The notes beneath the pieces were generated by a model, which was given only the letters and a program-made list of their open reading frames with translations, was not told where the DNA came from and did not search any database. This document shows positions 35,825 to 46,894 of a stretch of DNA of 64,000 nt, in pieces (positions within the stretch are counted from its first letter, which is position 1; each line of letters opens with the position of its first letter). The stretch covers positions 1 through 64,000 of the forward strand of contig CAJNOL010000575.1 in assembly GCA_905250125.1 (NCBI GenBank), written 5' to 3'. A program made the translations under genes and the position numbers. The stretch comes from Rotaria sordida (Eukaryota > Rotifera > Eurotatoria > Philodinida > Philodinidae).

Positions 35825-37645
35825 AACAGATATTCAAATATTTTATTCAGTTCAAAGGAAAGATTTCGAGTAGATTATATCATCGAAAAACACTCGATCA
35901 AAGAATAATTCATACGAAATAGCTATTCAAATTTTTTGTTCTATTCAGAGCGAAGATTAGGATTTGATTATATCATCAAGGTACACTTAATCAAGGAATA
36001 ATTCATAGGAAACAACTATTCAAATATTTTGTTTAATTCGAAGCAAGGATTTGGAGTTGATTATATCATCGAGGAATACTCGATCAAGGAATTATTCATA
36101 CCAAACAACTATTCAATTAGTTTGCACAATTCAAAGCAAAGACTTGGAATTGATTATACCATCGAGGAACACTTCATCAAGAAATAGTTCATAGAAAACA
36201 ACTACTCAAATATTTTGTTCAACTCAGAGCAAAGATTCGGAGTTGACTATATCATCGAGGAACACTCCATTAAGAAATGATTCATACCAAACAACCCTTC
36301 AATTATGTTGTTCAATTCTAAGCAAAGATTCGGAGTTCATACATTATTGAGGAATACTCGATCAAGGAATTATTCATACCAAACAACTATTCAAATATTT
36401 TGTTCAATTGGGAGTACAGATTTCTAGCTGGTTGTATCATCGAGAAACCCTCGACCAAGGATTAATTCATACGACACGACTATTCAAATATTTTCTTCAA
36501 TTCTAAGCAAAGATTCGGAGTTCATATGTCATCGAGAAACACTCGATCAATAAATAATTCATACCAAACAACTATTCAAATATTTTGTTCTATTCAGAGC
36601 AAAGATTTGGAGTCCATTAGATCATCGAGAAACACTCCATAAATAAATAATTCATACCAAACCACTATTCAAATATTTTGTTCTATTCAGAGCAAAGATT
36701 CGGAGTCCATTAGATCATCGAGGAACATTCCATAAATAAATAATTCATACCAAACAACTATTCAAATATTTAGTTCAATTCAGAGCTAAGATTTGAAGTT
36801 GACTGTATCATTAAGGAACATTTGGTAAAGGAACAATTCATATAAAATGAATGTTCAAATATTTTATTCAACTGAGAACAAAGATTTGGAGTTGATTATG
36901 TCATCGAAGAACAGCTGATCAATGAATGATTCATAGGAAACAACTATTCAAATATTTTGGTCAATTCAGAGTAAACATTTGGACTTGACTACATTATTGA
37001 GGAGCATACGATCAAGGAATGATTCATAGCAAACAACTATTTAAATATTTTGTTCAATTCAAAGTAAACATTTGTAGCTGATTAAATTATTGAAGAGCAC
37101 ATGATTAAAGAATGATTCATAGCAAACAATTATTCAAATATTTTGTTCAGTTCAGAGAAAATCTTTGAAGTTGATTATATCGTCGAGGAACACACAATGA
37201 AGAAATAATTCACACGAAACAACTATTCAAATATTTTGTTCAACTTGAAGCGAAAATTCGAAGTTGATTATATCATCGAGAAACGCTCCATCAGGAAATA
37301 ATTCATAGGAAACAACTACTCAAATATTTTGTTCGACTTAGAGCAAAGATTCGGAGTTGATTATGTTATTGAGGAGCACTCTGTCAAAGAATAATTCGAA
37401 CCACACATTTATTCAAATATTTGATTCAATTCAGAGCAAAGGTTTGGGATTGATTCTATCATCAAGAAATATTCAATCAATAAATAATTCATACGAAACA
37501 ACTATTCAAATATTTCGTTCAACTCAGAGCACAGATGTGGAGTTGACTATATCATTGAGAAATGTACGATCAAGGAATACTTCATAAGAAACAATTGTTC
37601 AAATATTTTGTTCAATTCGAAGCAAAGATTTAGAGTAGATTATAT
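35825..37645. repeat. ~20-copy tandem repeat, 92-93 bp unit
   Basis: Units begin AACTATTCAAATATTTTGTT and include GCAAAGATTTGGAGTTGA and TATATCATCGAGGAACAC; starts are about 92-93 bp apart (for example 36,199, 36,292, 36,384). Copies differ by substitutions and small indels. The consensus unit is open for 31 codons on the plus strand; many individual copies carry a stop where TAC (Tyr) has become TAG. Confidence 0.9.
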
Positions 37646-37660
37646 AACCAGCGCGAAGAC

Positions 37661-37822
37661 CTAAAACCTTGTGGTAAATGAAAAAATCGTACGTTTGTAC
37701 AGTGTATGACGTTGCAAACGTTTAGCATCTCTATATTCCAGTGGTACTGCTTGTGCAATGAAGAATGTTGCTGCCAATACCAAAAAGATGATCCAATAAA
37801 CTATTTGAATGAGTTGCTTCAT
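37661..37822 (-). CDS. small secreted peptide precursor, 53 aa
   Basis: ATG at 37,822-37,820, stop TAG at 37,663-37,661, single exon. The product starts with a strong signal peptide (MKQLIQIVYWIIFLVLAATF then FIAQA, cleavage likely after AQA). The mature part is short and basic, with DAKR and LYKR as two dibasic sites and the C-terminal segment TIFSFTTRF. This looks like a neuropeptide or other secreted peptide precursor; the final RF lacks the Gly needed for RF-amide formation, so it is not a standard RFamide. TATATAAAG lies 92 nt upstream. An AG/GTTTTA at the last codons could be a donor to a further exon, in which case the C-terminus differs. No family recognised. Confidence 0.62.
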   Translation of the reverse strand: MKQLIQIVYWIIFLVLAATFFIAQAVPLEYRDAKRLQRHTLYKRTIFSFTTRF

Positions 37823-37913
37823 TGATACTTGTGGCTTTTCGGTGCTTGAAGAGAAATTGACAGATAAATATAAATAAGTAATTGAATGGTATGTTTACAC
37901 AGTTGTGCTTCGA

Positions 37914-37922
37914 CTTTATATA
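37914..37922 (-). promoter_or_regulatory. TATA box of the secreted-peptide gene
   Basis: TATATAAAG on the minus strand, 92 nt before the peptide ATG. Transcription would start near 37,885-37,892 and leave a 5' UTR of about 65 nt. Confidence 0.5.
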
Positions 37923-38329
37923 ATCATTGATCGCCTAGCAAGGAGAAATTTGCAAAAAAATATTTTCGTATAAATGACGAGAGAGATGTATGTATTTTTT
38001 GCATTCATGACAGTGTATATCATCATCAATGTAGAGAAAAGTCATGCATATATTTTCATAGTGACGTCTTTCTACGCATATAAAATTTTAAGCCTTATAT
38101 GTATTCAGATAGTCCTTTTCTCCCTTTTTTCCTATTCTCATATTCTCATGTGACTGTCAATGATAAAAAAAAATCGTTTAATCAACGATTAAGCGTCATT
38201 ATATTTATTTGGTCATGAGTCATTGTTTTTTATACCATCCAAATAAATAAGGGCATCTCTTATCCAATGAAAAATTTTAGCGATTAAAATCGATTAAAAT
38301 TTCAAAATTCCATGGGTCTAGTCAAAATC

Positions 38330-39362
38330 AAGAACCCGATTATTCTGCACCAAAATCCAAATTATAATCGATTATAATTTTGAATATTTTTTGCAATAGT
38401 CATGATGAAAATTCTCATATAATTGATCTCAGTTCGGTTTTGATCAGTTTTTTATACTGGTATACAGGTTTGTAAACGATAGGATGAAGTATAACTAAAT
38501 GGAGGTCCTTCTCATGCAAAAAAATGATGAAAAAAATCGATTTAATCCGCTTCAATCTCGTATTATCTGTTAATCAATTTTAATCGCTTATTACTTAATT
38601 AATTTTACCATATTCTTGCTTTTTGATGGATTTCAATCTATTCTTGGTTTTTAATCGATTATAATTAATCTCCAACTGTCATATAAATTGTTTTAAACTG
38701 AGATGGTGCAATTGCATCAGAAATTGATTAAAATATTTTAATCGATTTACATCAATTGTATGGATATTTTCACCTTTTTTTTTTATATAGGACTTCTGTA
38801 TATATAAGACACTGTCATAATTGTTATCTTCACGTATTGTACTTATCTTATATCTGCCTTCTACTTACAAAAATAATCTGTTTTACTTCATTACTAATTT
38901 TGAAAATCGATCAAACATGATCTATGTTCTCGATGAACTTTCAATTGATTGAAATCAGATGACAATTGAGATAATCGTTAATAATCGATAGGGCGTCTGT
39001 AAATCTAATTTTTATCGGTTGAAACTTTAGCCAATTGACAAGACTAAAATCTATTTGTGATTAAAACTGGATTATATCTAGAATAATCCTTAGTAATCGA
39101 TTGAAAATCTATGAATCAAATTTTTATTGATTAAGATTTTATTTGATTGACAAGATTAAAATCAAATTACATCAGAGATAATCTATAAAAATCGATTTTG
39201 AATACATAAATTGGATTTTTGTCGATTGAGATTTCAATCGATTGACAAAATTAAAATCGATTTTCGATCAAAATCGCATTGTAGGTAAAAAACATCAATA
39301 AAAATCGATTCAGTCGATTAGCTTTTCAATCGATTCTAATCCGATTATGGTGCAAAAAGTGG
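38330..39362. repeat. 1-kb ATCGAT-rich foldback region
   Basis: The octamer AATCGATT and variants (AATCGATTT, AATCGATTA) recur more than a dozen times. The ends are inverted: TTCTGCACCAAAATCC near 38,345 and, on the other strand near 39,355, TTTTTGCACCATAATCGG. The whole could fold as one diverged inverted repeat. Confidence 0.55.
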
Positions 39363-41689
39363 ATGGTTTAGAGAAAATTTGACTTTTATCTACTGATAAT
39401 CAAAAATAATTCTGATTTTCATAGAAATCCTTTTTACTGGGTATTGATTATCTCAGAGAAGAGCGAGAAAGTAAAACCATACTAATGTGGCGACTCTCAG
39501 CGAAAATTAAATTTATATTGATCATAAAAAAGTAATATGGATTGTTCGTATGACATGACACTTCGCTGATCCAGTTTTTGAAAAATTTTTTTCGAGTTGA
39601 ACAGACCTGACTGCATTAATAGGTGCATTTTTTCATGCTAATTACGAATTTGATATTAGTTTTTTTGAAATTAGATAGCGGCATTGAAAACCAGGTTCTA
39701 AACTTTTCAAAAGTTGTACTTTAAATTTCCTAGCCAGGAAGTTTTTTCAAAAAATGTTGAGTGATATACTATTCGATGCAGAATTTAATTCTCTATAAAA
39801 TGGCTTATTTATTTTTAATTTTCGTCGCTAATGACAACTGGTACATTCTTGTACAGTTTTCAACTTACTGTATAGATAATGATCTCACGTTTTGATGTAG
39901 CAACTTGATTCTTGCATAGAGCTTATATATAGAGAGAAAATACCTATATCTATGAAAACCAAATATTTTTGATCACGTTAAGTACCTCACAATCGATCAA
40001 CAAAAACCTGTGAAACAGCGTTACGTTTGTCTGTTGTATTTTTTATCTGAGCAAAAACAGTTTCGAGAAAATCGTTTTTACTGTTTAAAAGCTTGTTCAA
40101 TGCTCGACAAAACTGACTATAGAAGTGTTTTATTTGTAGAAATACTTTCGCAAGAAATCAGAGTTGTATCAACGGTACTGGAGAAAAATGGTCTTTCTAT
40201 ATAACAGTGTTACATGATGATAAAACCTTCCTTGAAGCCCGAGACTTCAGCCAAAAAAGTTATTCTATTAGCATAAAGAGGGTGTAATAAGTTGCGTTGA
40301 ATGGCATTTGAATGAACTTTCTAGCTCTCAAACCTTCTGAGATAATCGAAAAAAAGTGTATCAAAGATGTAATAGCGCGTTACGTTTGGACAAGCCAAAT
40401 AGGGCACAGGGTATATGATGAAACAGGCGAATCAAAGATGACACATTATTAAAATGAAAAGTAACTCATGTATGTCTAACACGAAAGAGAGACAAGATGG
40501 ATATTTGTTTAGATGTGGAGTTGTAGGTGTGGAGATAGCTTTTAACGTACATAAGCTATTCTTTCATCTGGTTTCCTGTCAGATGTTTACTGTTTGTATC
40601 ATGCATCATACTCAGTTTTTTTTGTATAATTGTTATTAATAAAATATAATTAAATATTTTCTTTGTAAAATATTGTCTGTCTAACTCCAATGGAATTTGA
40701 GTTTTTTAATGGAAGATTTTATGAGAGCGGCATAAATTTCATATATGCCATACACAATAGGTCATCTTCGGTCTCTTTTAAAGTCAAATAATACTGATAA
40801 GAAAGTGTTTCTTGCATGTAAATTGTAACGCGAGAACAATTTTCTCTATCAGGCCTATTTCACAATTCAAAGTTGTTCCCGAGTTCAATTATGCCAGAGT
40901 TGAGATCGGGTCTACATTTTTTGAAACACACACTAAAAGGATTAGTTGAAGTATAAAGCGAAATTTATGTCTTCCTCTCAGAAATCATGAAACACGTCCT
41001 AGTACTAATTCACCATATATCATGGCTATTACGTATAGTCTCACAAACGTGAAATTTATTGCGTATATCGTCGAAAACAAAAAACGTGTTTATATCTCAA
41101 AGATAAATGTTATCTTTCTCTAATAATGTCGCACCTATAACCATCTAACTTATATCAACAATTAAAAGATACAAGTTGAATACCTTGCAATTTGTATATT
41201 ATACTAAAGAAGTTTTCCAAAAATAACTATTTTTGCGTGAAGTTTATACATGTATTATGTTAGTTGAATGTTAAGTCGAAGTTTCTACATCTCTCTTCAG
41301 TCTACTGAACATCAGACATTTCTTTTGATTTAGTCCAAGTTTTAAATATATACTTAACTAGATAAAAAAAAACGTATATTATATAACCTATTAATTTATA
41401 TGAAATACGTCAGTTCTACATTTTAGCTCGTAGAATTACATCGGCTAACTTAGACATGTGATTATACATTGAATTAGAAACAAGCTTCTCTCAGATTCGA
41501 TAAACTATGTATTTCAATTGTCGATATTTGATCACATAATAGAATAAAATTCTCAAATTGATGTACACAAAATACATAAAAAATACGTATAAAGAATGAA
41601 AATCATTTCTTGTTAACAAAAGTAAAAAAGTATGGAAATAATAACAGCAAAGAATGATTAAATTGCACTTTTTCTTTAAACTGAAATTT
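39363..41689. other. intergenic, nothing recognised
   Basis: AT-rich, stops frequent in all frames; open frames at 40,010-40,204 and 40,454-40,639 are short and without recognisable motifs. Confidence 0.5.
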
Positions 41690-41931
41690 TTCAAGGTATT
41701 TGGCTAAAAAAGAAAGAAACAATCGATGTGAAGCTAGCACGAACACCAATCAGAATCAATCCCCTAACCGACCAATCAGCGCTCGAGCATATTTTACCAC
41801 TCGTAGTCCATAAAATACCATCAAAACCTTCCATAGCAACCAAACACATTTTCCTACAGCACCTTAAAAATTAGTAATCCCATCAAACAGGACCGCCCTT
41901 ATATCTTCAACCAACTAATCATCAAAAAAAA

Positions 41932-42485
41932 AGATCATATATGACATGCATGAACGAACTTCTCAAAATAAATGGGCTCATAGCTCCGTAAATATCCATT
42001 GCAAAAATATAAAAGTTATATCACTAGATAGAGAATCAAAAGACGATTCTAATGATATCTACACAAGTTCCGAATTCGATTTTTGAAATAGTCATATAAT
42101 GAAAAAAAAGATCATATACGACATGCATGAGCTAACTTCTCAAAATAAATTGACTCATAGCTTCGTAAATATCCTTTGCAAAAATATAAAAATTAAATCA
42201 GTAGATAGAGAATCAAAAGGAGATTCTAATGATATATAGAAAAGTTCCAAATTCGATTTTTGAAATGGTCATATAATGAAAAAAGAGGTCATATATGACA
42301 TACATGAGCTAACTTCTCAAAACAAATTGACTCATAGATCCGTAAATATCCATTGCAAAAAGCTGAAAATTATATCACTAGATAGAGAATCAAAAGGCAA
42401 TTCTAATGATATCTACACAAGTTCCAAATTCGATTTTTGAAATAGTCATATAATGAAAAAAGAGGTCATATATGACATGCATGAG
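41932..42485 (+). repeat. ~178-bp satellite, subfamily A, 3 copies
   Basis: TCATATATGACATGCATGA recurs at 41,934, 42,112 (TACGACATGCATGA), 42,289 and 42,466, a spacing of 177-178 nt. Each unit has CTAGATAGAGAATCAAAAG and CGATTTTTGAAATAGTC. Copies are much more alike than those of subfamily B, suggesting recent duplication. Confidence 0.88.
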
Positions 42486-42491
42486 CGAACT

Positions 42492-42588
42492 TGCGTGTAG
42501 GCGTGTGTGTGGGTGTGGGTGTGAGTGTTCATGTGACAGCATAGAAAACCCATCCACACCCACACCCACAACCACAACCACATGCACA
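42492..42588. repeat. (GTGTGGG)-like stem-loop between satellite subfamilies
   Basis: A G/T-rich arm (GTGTGTGTGGGTGTGGGTGT, 42,492-42,529) faces a C/A-rich arm (CCACACCCACACCCACAACC, 42,549-42,588) that is its approximate reverse complement. The unit matches the TGTGGG telomere repeat of bdelloids. Confidence 0.7.
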
Positions 42589-42599
42589 GACACCCGACC

Positions 42600-44127
42600 G
42601 ACATGATTTATCAGTCAGTTCCGATATTCCCACCCATTGTTCTGAACTCATCATCCATTTCAAAACAATAACAAATACACCATTAAATAGAGAATTTAAT
42701 TCTCTACAAGATGGCGTACTTGCAAGAGACTGAATCCATTTTGAGATTCAGTCGGGAAAGGGAAAACAAGGACCCAAGTGCCATGCCTCATCACCGAGTT
42801 CAGATATTGGGACCGAACGTTGTGAACTCACTATGCATTGCAAAACAACAAGAAATACACCATCAGATGGGGAATTTAATTCTCTACAAGCTGGTGTATT
42901 TCAAATACAGATAATGGATTTCGAAACGGGCTCGGAAAAGGAAAAAATGACCCGAATGATATGATGCATCAGTGAGTTCAGATAGTGAGGCCCAATGTTT
43001 TGAACTCATGATCTACTGCAAAACAACGACAAATACATCACCAGGGAGAGAGTTCAATTCTCCAGAAGATGGTCTATTCGCGATTCTCAGAATGAATTTT
43101 GAAATGCGGTCTGGAAAGCAAGAAACGATCCAACTCACATGGCTCATCAGTGAGTTCAGATATTCGGACCCCATATTGTGAACTCATCATCGATTGCAAA
43201 AGAACAACAAGCACACTATTAGATAGAGAATTGAATTCTCTACAAGGTGATGTATTTGCAACAGAGAGAATGGATTTTGAAATATGGTTGGGAAAGGAAA
43301 AACAAGGACCCAAGTAACATGATTTGTCAGTCAGTTCTGATATTGAAATCGTGTTTTGCGAACTCACCGTCTATTGCAAAACAACAACAAATACAGCATC
43401 AGATAGAGAATTGAATTCTCTAGAAGATGAGGTGTTTGAAATAGGGAAAGTCGATTTTGAAATGGGGTCAGCAAAGGAAAAAAAAGACCTGCGTGAAATG
43501 ACTCATCAGTGGGTTCAGATATTGGAACCCAATGTTGTGAACTCACCATGCGTTGCAAAACAACAACAAATACAGCATCATACAGAGAAGTAAATGCTCT
43601 ACAAGAATGTGTATTGGGAATAAGCGCAATCGGTTTGAAATGCGGTCGGGAAATGAAAAAAAGACCTAGGCGACATGAGTCATCAGCGAGTTCGAATATT
43701 TGTACCCAATGTTGTGAACTCATCATGCATTGCAAAACAACAATAAATACACTATTAGATAGAGAATTCAATTCTCTACGAGGTGATGTGTTTCGAATAC
43801 AGGGAATTGATTTTGAAACGGGGCCGGGGAAGGAAAAACAAGGACGCAAGTGACATGATTCGTCTGTCAGTTGAGATATTGGAACCCAATGTTGTGAACG
43901 CAATGTCCATTGCAAACCAACAACAAGTACACGATTAGATGGAGAATGCAATTCTCTACAAGATGGTGTATTTGGAATACAGAAAGTCGATTTTGAAACG
44001 GGGTCAGGAAAGCAAAAAAAGATCCGACTGACATGATTCATCAGTCAGTTAAGGTATTGGGGCCCACTGTGGTGAATTCGCAATCCATTGCAAAAAAGCA
44101 ACAAGTGTACCATCAGATAGAGAATTC
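42600..44127 (+). repeat. ~179-bp satellite, subfamily B, 9 rightward copies
   Basis: TAGAGAATTNAATTCTCTA cores occur at 42,688, 42,868, 43,046, 43,224, 43,404, 43,583, 43,760, 43,940 and 44,118, spacings 177-180. Each core is itself a near palindrome. Units also share CCATTGCAAAACAACAACAA, ATTTTGAAATGGGGTCG and TGACATGATTCATCAGTCAG. Confidence 0.92.
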
Positions 44128-44139
44128 AATTCTCTATCT
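44115..44139. repeat. 25-bp perfect palindrome at the array inversion point
   Basis: AGATAGAGAATT, then a central C, then the exact reverse complement of the 12-mer. Repeat units run one way to its left and the opposite way to its right, so it is the dyad centre of the array. Confidence 0.92.
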
Positions 44140-45400
44140 AATAGTGTATTTGTTATTGCTTTCCAATAGATGGTGGGTCCACAAAAATGGCTTCCAACAT
44201 GTGAACTCACTGCTCAGTCATGTGAGTAGGGTCGTTTTTTGCTTTGCCGACCCCATTTTAGAATCGATTGTCTCTATTTCAAATACACCATCTTGTAGAG
44301 TATTCAATTCTCTATCTAATGGTGTATTTGTTGTTGTTTTGCAATGGATGGTGAGCTCGCAAAAATGCATTCCAATATCTCAACTGACAGATGAACCATG
44401 TCAGTCGGGTCTTTTTTTTCTTTACCGACCTCATTTCAAAATCGATTCTCTGCATTCCAAATACACCATCTTGTTGAGATTTCAATTCTCCATCTAATGA
44501 TGTATTTGTCGTTGTTTTGCAATGGATAGTGAGTTTGCAAAATTGCGTTCCAATATGTTAATTCACTGATGAGCCATGCCCGTCGGGTAATTTTTTGCTT
44601 TTTTGACCCCATTTCCAAATCGAGTCTCTGTATTTGAAATACTCCATTTTATAAAGAATTCAATTCTCTATCTAGTGGTGTATTTATTGTTCTTTTGCAA
44701 TGGATGATGAGTTCACAACATTGGCTCGGAATATCTGAACGGAATGATGAATCATGTCAGTGGGGTCCTGTTTTTCCTTTGCCGACCCCATTTCAAAATC
44801 GAGTCTCTGTACTTGAAATACTCCATTTTATAAAGAATTCAATTCTCTATCTAATGGTGTATTTGTTGTTGTGTTGCAATGAATGGTCAGGTTCCAAGGT
44901 TAGGTTCCAATATCTGTAGTCGCCCATGAGTGATCTGGGTGGAGTCGTTTTTTCCTTGCCCGACTGCATGTAAAAATCGTTTCTCTGTGTTTGAAATACA
45001 CCATCTTGTAGAGAATTAAATTCTCTAATTAATGGTGTATTTGTTGGATTTTTGCAATGGAAGATGAGTGGACAAAGGCCTTTCTCAACATCCAAAATGG
45101 GAGTGTCGGAGTGCCACTCACCTATTTTTTTTCCTTTGGAACCCACTTCAGAAATGGATTCTCTATATAATACTTATATGTCCTTGTAGAGCATTAAATT
45201 CTGCGTCGAGTGATGTATTTTTTGTCTTTTTGCAACTGAATCTCAGTTGAGAAAAATCGATAACAATGTCTGAACTCAGTATATTGAGATGTGATTCACC
45301 TCCTTTTTTTCTGATCGGAACACGTTTGGAAATTCATTCTCTATATAAGAGTTGTATACTCTTATAAATTATTCAATTGTGTATGTAATGATTTTTTTTG
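44128..45400 (-). repeat. ~178-bp satellite, subfamily B, 8 inverted copies
   Basis: AATTCTCTATCT-type cores at 44,128, 44,306, 44,484, 44,662, 44,841, 45,019, 45,197 and 45,375, spacing 178-179. TTTGTTGTTGTTTTGCAATGG is the reverse complement of the conserved segment in the left half. The last two or three copies are clearly more degenerate. Confidence 0.92.
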
Positions 45401-45704
45401 TCTTTGCTTTGAAGTTTTCGTTTGGATGAAAAAGTTTCGTGTGTTAGCGTTTTATGCTCATTGAATGGTTGTTAGGTGGAAGCCATGTCCATGGTTTCGT
45501 CCTCCATAGTGGAGTATTTATGTAGACCATCAGTGATTGGCTGATGTGTTGACCAATGAGAATTTTTTTTCCTTCGTGGTAGCTTCTCATCGATAAAGAA
45601 AAAAATAAAAAAAAAGTGTTTTGTTTTTTACCTTGCTGGTTATTTAGTAAAAGAGCAACCAGAGGGTCAAGGTCGAATATCTTCATATAAGATAAAATAA
45701 TTGT

Positions 45705-46894
45705 ATGTTGAAGATGCATGTTTTCCAGGATGAGATTACAGAGAATATAACGACAATCATAGCTAATTCCACCATCACTCCATCACCTGACCCAACAATT
45801 CCCATAGGGATTGGCTATATATCTGTATTAATATCAGTTATTTTTTTTGGTTCAAATTTTGTTCCAGCAGCAAAATATCCAATAAAAGATGGACTTTCAT
45901 TTCAATTCTTTATGTGTTGCGGAATATGGATAACAGGTGCTGTTATTAATTTAATTGTTGGAAGCCCTCCTTTTTTTCCATTAGTTTTAATTGGAGGAGC
46001 TTTATGGACAACAGGAAATATTCTTTCCGTATTTGTAATAACTATTAATGGTCTTGGTTTATCTATGTTATTATGGTGCACTTCAAATTTATTTATGGGT
46101 AAATATTTTAATACTTACATAAGAATATAATTTTAAATGTGCATAAAATAGGATGGGCAAGTGGACATTTCGGTTGGTTTGGTTTAATAGCAGAGCAAGT
46201 CGAAAAACCTGTTTTTAATTACATTGGTGTTACTCTTGCTGTTCTTAGCGGTCTCGTTTTTCTTTTTATTAATACTGGAAAGAATAAAAAAAACATTGAA
46301 GAGCAACAACCAATTCTTCAATCAGATGGCACACTAACAATAAATAGATTTACTGAAGAGGAATCAAAAGTGGATAGTACTCTATCATCACCTAAAATAG
46401 ATATTCGAATGCGTATAATTGGATGTGTATTAGCTATTATAAGTGGAATATTTTTTGGTCTTATGTTTACTCCAAGTACATATATACAAGATCATAGAAA
46501 GGATAAATATCCAACAGCATCAAAAAATGGTCTTCATTATATATTTTCACTGTTTACTGGAATTTTTTTATCGTCATCATTTTATTATTTAATATATATG
46601 ATTGTTAAACGTAATCGTCCATATGTTTATATAGAAAGTATATTACCTGCATTCATATGTGGAATTATGTGGGCAATTGCAGAAGCAGGTTTCCTGGTTG
46701 CAAATAGTTCATTGAGTCAAGCAATATCGTTTCCATTAATATCAATCGGACCATCGACATTAGCTGTGCTTTGGTCGATATTATATTTTAAAGATATAGT
46801 TGGGTTAAGAAATTATTTTATATTTGGTGGTGGAACAGTAATTCGGATAATTGCAGCTATTTTTATTATTTTATCCAAACCAATTCCTAATTGA
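45705..46894 (+). CDS. TMEM144: TMEM144, multi-pass transporter-like membrane protein, 378 aa
   Basis: Exons 45705-46098 and 46152-46894, 1,137 nt. About ten hydrophobic helices in two halves, as in drug/metabolite-transporter-fold proteins. FFGSNFVPAAKY, GALWTTGNILSV, WASGHFGWFGL and GLMFTPSTYIQDH match the conserved TMEM144 segments; the two halves repeat the GxxFxxxFxP pattern. TMEM144 is thought to move a carbohydrate or similar small molecule, but its substrate is not established. A charged loop at about residues 190-215 separates the halves. The ATG at 45,705 gives a 40-residue N-terminal extension before the first helix; a TTTTCCAG acceptor-like site at 45,728 leaves open that the true first exon is further upstream. 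The start lies only 70 nt beyond the end of the giant foldback. Confidence 0.92.

Larger units (their letters stand above)
41690..45635. mobile_element. 3.9-kb giant foldback with satellite arms
   Basis: The outer ends are inverted relatives: AATCGATGTGAAGCTAGCAC on the left (about 41,720) and, on the opposite strand at 45,575-45,600, TATCGATGAGAAGCTACCAC. Both continue into CCAATCA boxes and a CATAWWWTAC element. Between them lie ~178-bp tandem units, rightward up to 44,127 and inverted from there to about 45,400. No transposase frame was found. Confidence 0.68.

Noticed and set aside
35825-37645. CRISPR-like array
   Set aside because: Units are adjacent, 92-93 bp long and have no unique spacers; the DNA is eukaryotic.
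43074-45250. Many open frames of 60-225 codons in the satellite
   Set aside because: They are shifted copies of each other imposed by the ~178-bp repeat and lack starts, promoters or known motifs; kept only as a finding about the open unit, not as genes.
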